From JALSHZ01 sp964614535 (lineage in GTDB: Bacteria > Pseudomonadota > Gammaproteobacteria > UWMA-0217), in contig CAZTOZ010000037.1 in assembly GCA_964614535.1 (NCBI GenBank), positions 1 to 6,822 of the forward strand: a stretch of DNA of 6,822 bases, in the 5' to 3' direction. How positions within the stretch are numbered: position 1 is the stretch's first letter; the number at the start of each line of letters is the position of its first letter. The translations under genes and the position numbers were made by a program. This document shows, one piece after another, positions 6,660 through 6,822 of this stretch. Under the pieces are notes generated by a model. That model was not told the DNA's origin. It was given only the letters and a program-made list of their open reading frames with translations, and made no database searches.

Positions 6660-6739
6660 ACGCGACCTCGCTGCCCCGGGGCTGGGATTGATGCCTGGAG
6701 AAGGGGTGGATTTGAGTAAGGGACTGGAGCGATTTGGGC

Positions 6740-6768
6740 TTGATAAACGGGTTTCTGAGTCGCATAAT
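6740..6768 (+). promoter_or_regulatory. Probable second rRNA promoter P2
   Basis: TTGATA at 6740-6745 and CATAAT at 6763-6768 each match consensus at 5 of 6 positions, with an optimal 17-base spacer. The predicted start near 6775 is about 109 bases after P1, similar to the tandem P1/P2 layout of E. coli rRNA operons. The discriminator GGACCG is GC-rich. Confidence 0.62.
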
Positions 6769-6777
6769 GGACCGTTC

Positions 6778-6798
6778 CCCCGAAGAGAAGTTTTGGGG
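6778..6798 (+). promoter_or_regulatory. boxB-like hairpin in the rRNA leader
   Basis: CCCCGAAG at 6778-6785 pairs with TTTTGGGG at 6791-6798 (8 pairs, two of them G-U) around an AGAAG loop. It directly precedes boxA, as the boxB stem-loop does in known rRNA antitermination leaders. No T-tract follows in a position that would suit a terminator. Confidence 0.6.
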
Positions 6799-6811
6799 TG
6801 TTCTTTAACAA
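6799..6811 (+). promoter_or_regulatory. boxA antitermination site
   Basis: TGTTCTTTAACAA matches the E. coli rRNA boxA TGCTCTTTAACAA at 12 of 13 positions. NusB and NusE (S10) bind this RNA to assemble the complex that prevents Rho termination in untranslated rRNA transcripts. It strongly indicates that 16S rRNA follows. Confidence 0.9.
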
Positions 6812-6822
6812 GAAGTGAACAG

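Larger units (their letters stand above)
6667..6822 (+). other. 5' leader of an rRNA operon (16S begins beyond the window)
   Basis: This is non-coding sequence downstream of P1 holding a probable P2, a boxB-like hairpin and boxA. No 16S 5' end (the conserved AGAGTTTGATC-type start) is seen before the window ends. The mature rRNA must start after 6822, consistent with the usual distance from boxA to 16S. Nothing in this stretch looks like a protein gene. Confidence 0.8.

Noticed and set aside
6673..6682. GCCCCGGGGC palindrome as a regulator operator or terminator
   Set aside because: It is a single short GC palindrome with no loop and no T-tract. It may be chance in GC-rich DNA, so it is mentioned only within the rRNA promoter finding.
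1..6822. CRISPR array, insertion sequence, tRNA, phage or toxin-antitoxin genes
   Set aside because: No repeated spacer-like units, transposase motifs, terminal repeats, cloverleaf sequences or small paired genes were seen on either strand.

Overview
This window is a stretch of GC-rich (by eye about 60% G+C) chromosomal housekeeping DNA from a gammaproteobacterium. The protein sequences are closest in style to Pseudomonas and purple or sulfur-oxidising Gammaproteobacteria. The gene order argC / membrane coiled-coil protein / bactofilin / erpA / anmK / M23 peptidase / tyrS / rRNA operon is one I recall from Pseudomonas aeruginosa (the PA0662-PA0668 region, which runs into a 16S gene). Genus cannot be set from the sequence alone.

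Layout. (1) Bases 1-2155, plus strand: the 3' part of argC (arginine biosynthesis; its N-terminus lies before the window), then a single-pass membrane coiled-coil protein of the DUF6776 type, then a small bactofilin whose start lies inside the preceding gene. (2) Bases 2156-2638: a promoter with an extended -10 element, then erpA, the A-type Fe-S carrier. (3) Bases 2684-2720: a perfect 17-bp inverted repeat with T-tracts on both sides, serving as a bidirectional terminator between erpA and the converging anmK. (4) Bases 5219-2728, minus strand: a two-gene peptidoglycan unit, a MepM-like M23 endopeptidase followed by anmK, joined by a one-base TGATG overlap. (5) Bases 5220-5397: a divergent promoter region. 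(6) Bases 5398-6600, plus strand: tyrS of the TyrZ type with canonical HLGH and KMSKS motifs. (7) Bases 6601-6822: promoter and leader of a ribosomal RNA operon, with an UP element, a consensus P1 (TTGACA-16-TATAAT), a likely P2, a boxB-like hairpin and boxA. The window ends in the leader, before 16S.

How the genes relate: the cell-envelope genes (coiled-coil membrane protein, bactofilin, M23 endopeptidase, AnmK) cluster around erpA. The endopeptidase opens cross-links in the wall and AnmK recycles the anhydro-MurNAc released by wall turnover. Bactofilins in other bacteria recruit M23 enzymes, so a link across the cluster is plausible but unproven. tyrS and the rRNA operon form a translation-related block.

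I found no mobile element, CRISPR array, tRNA, prophage or evident new system. The most interesting points are the bactofilin/membrane-protein overlap and the well-preserved rRNA control region. There is no gene-free stretch over 300 bases.
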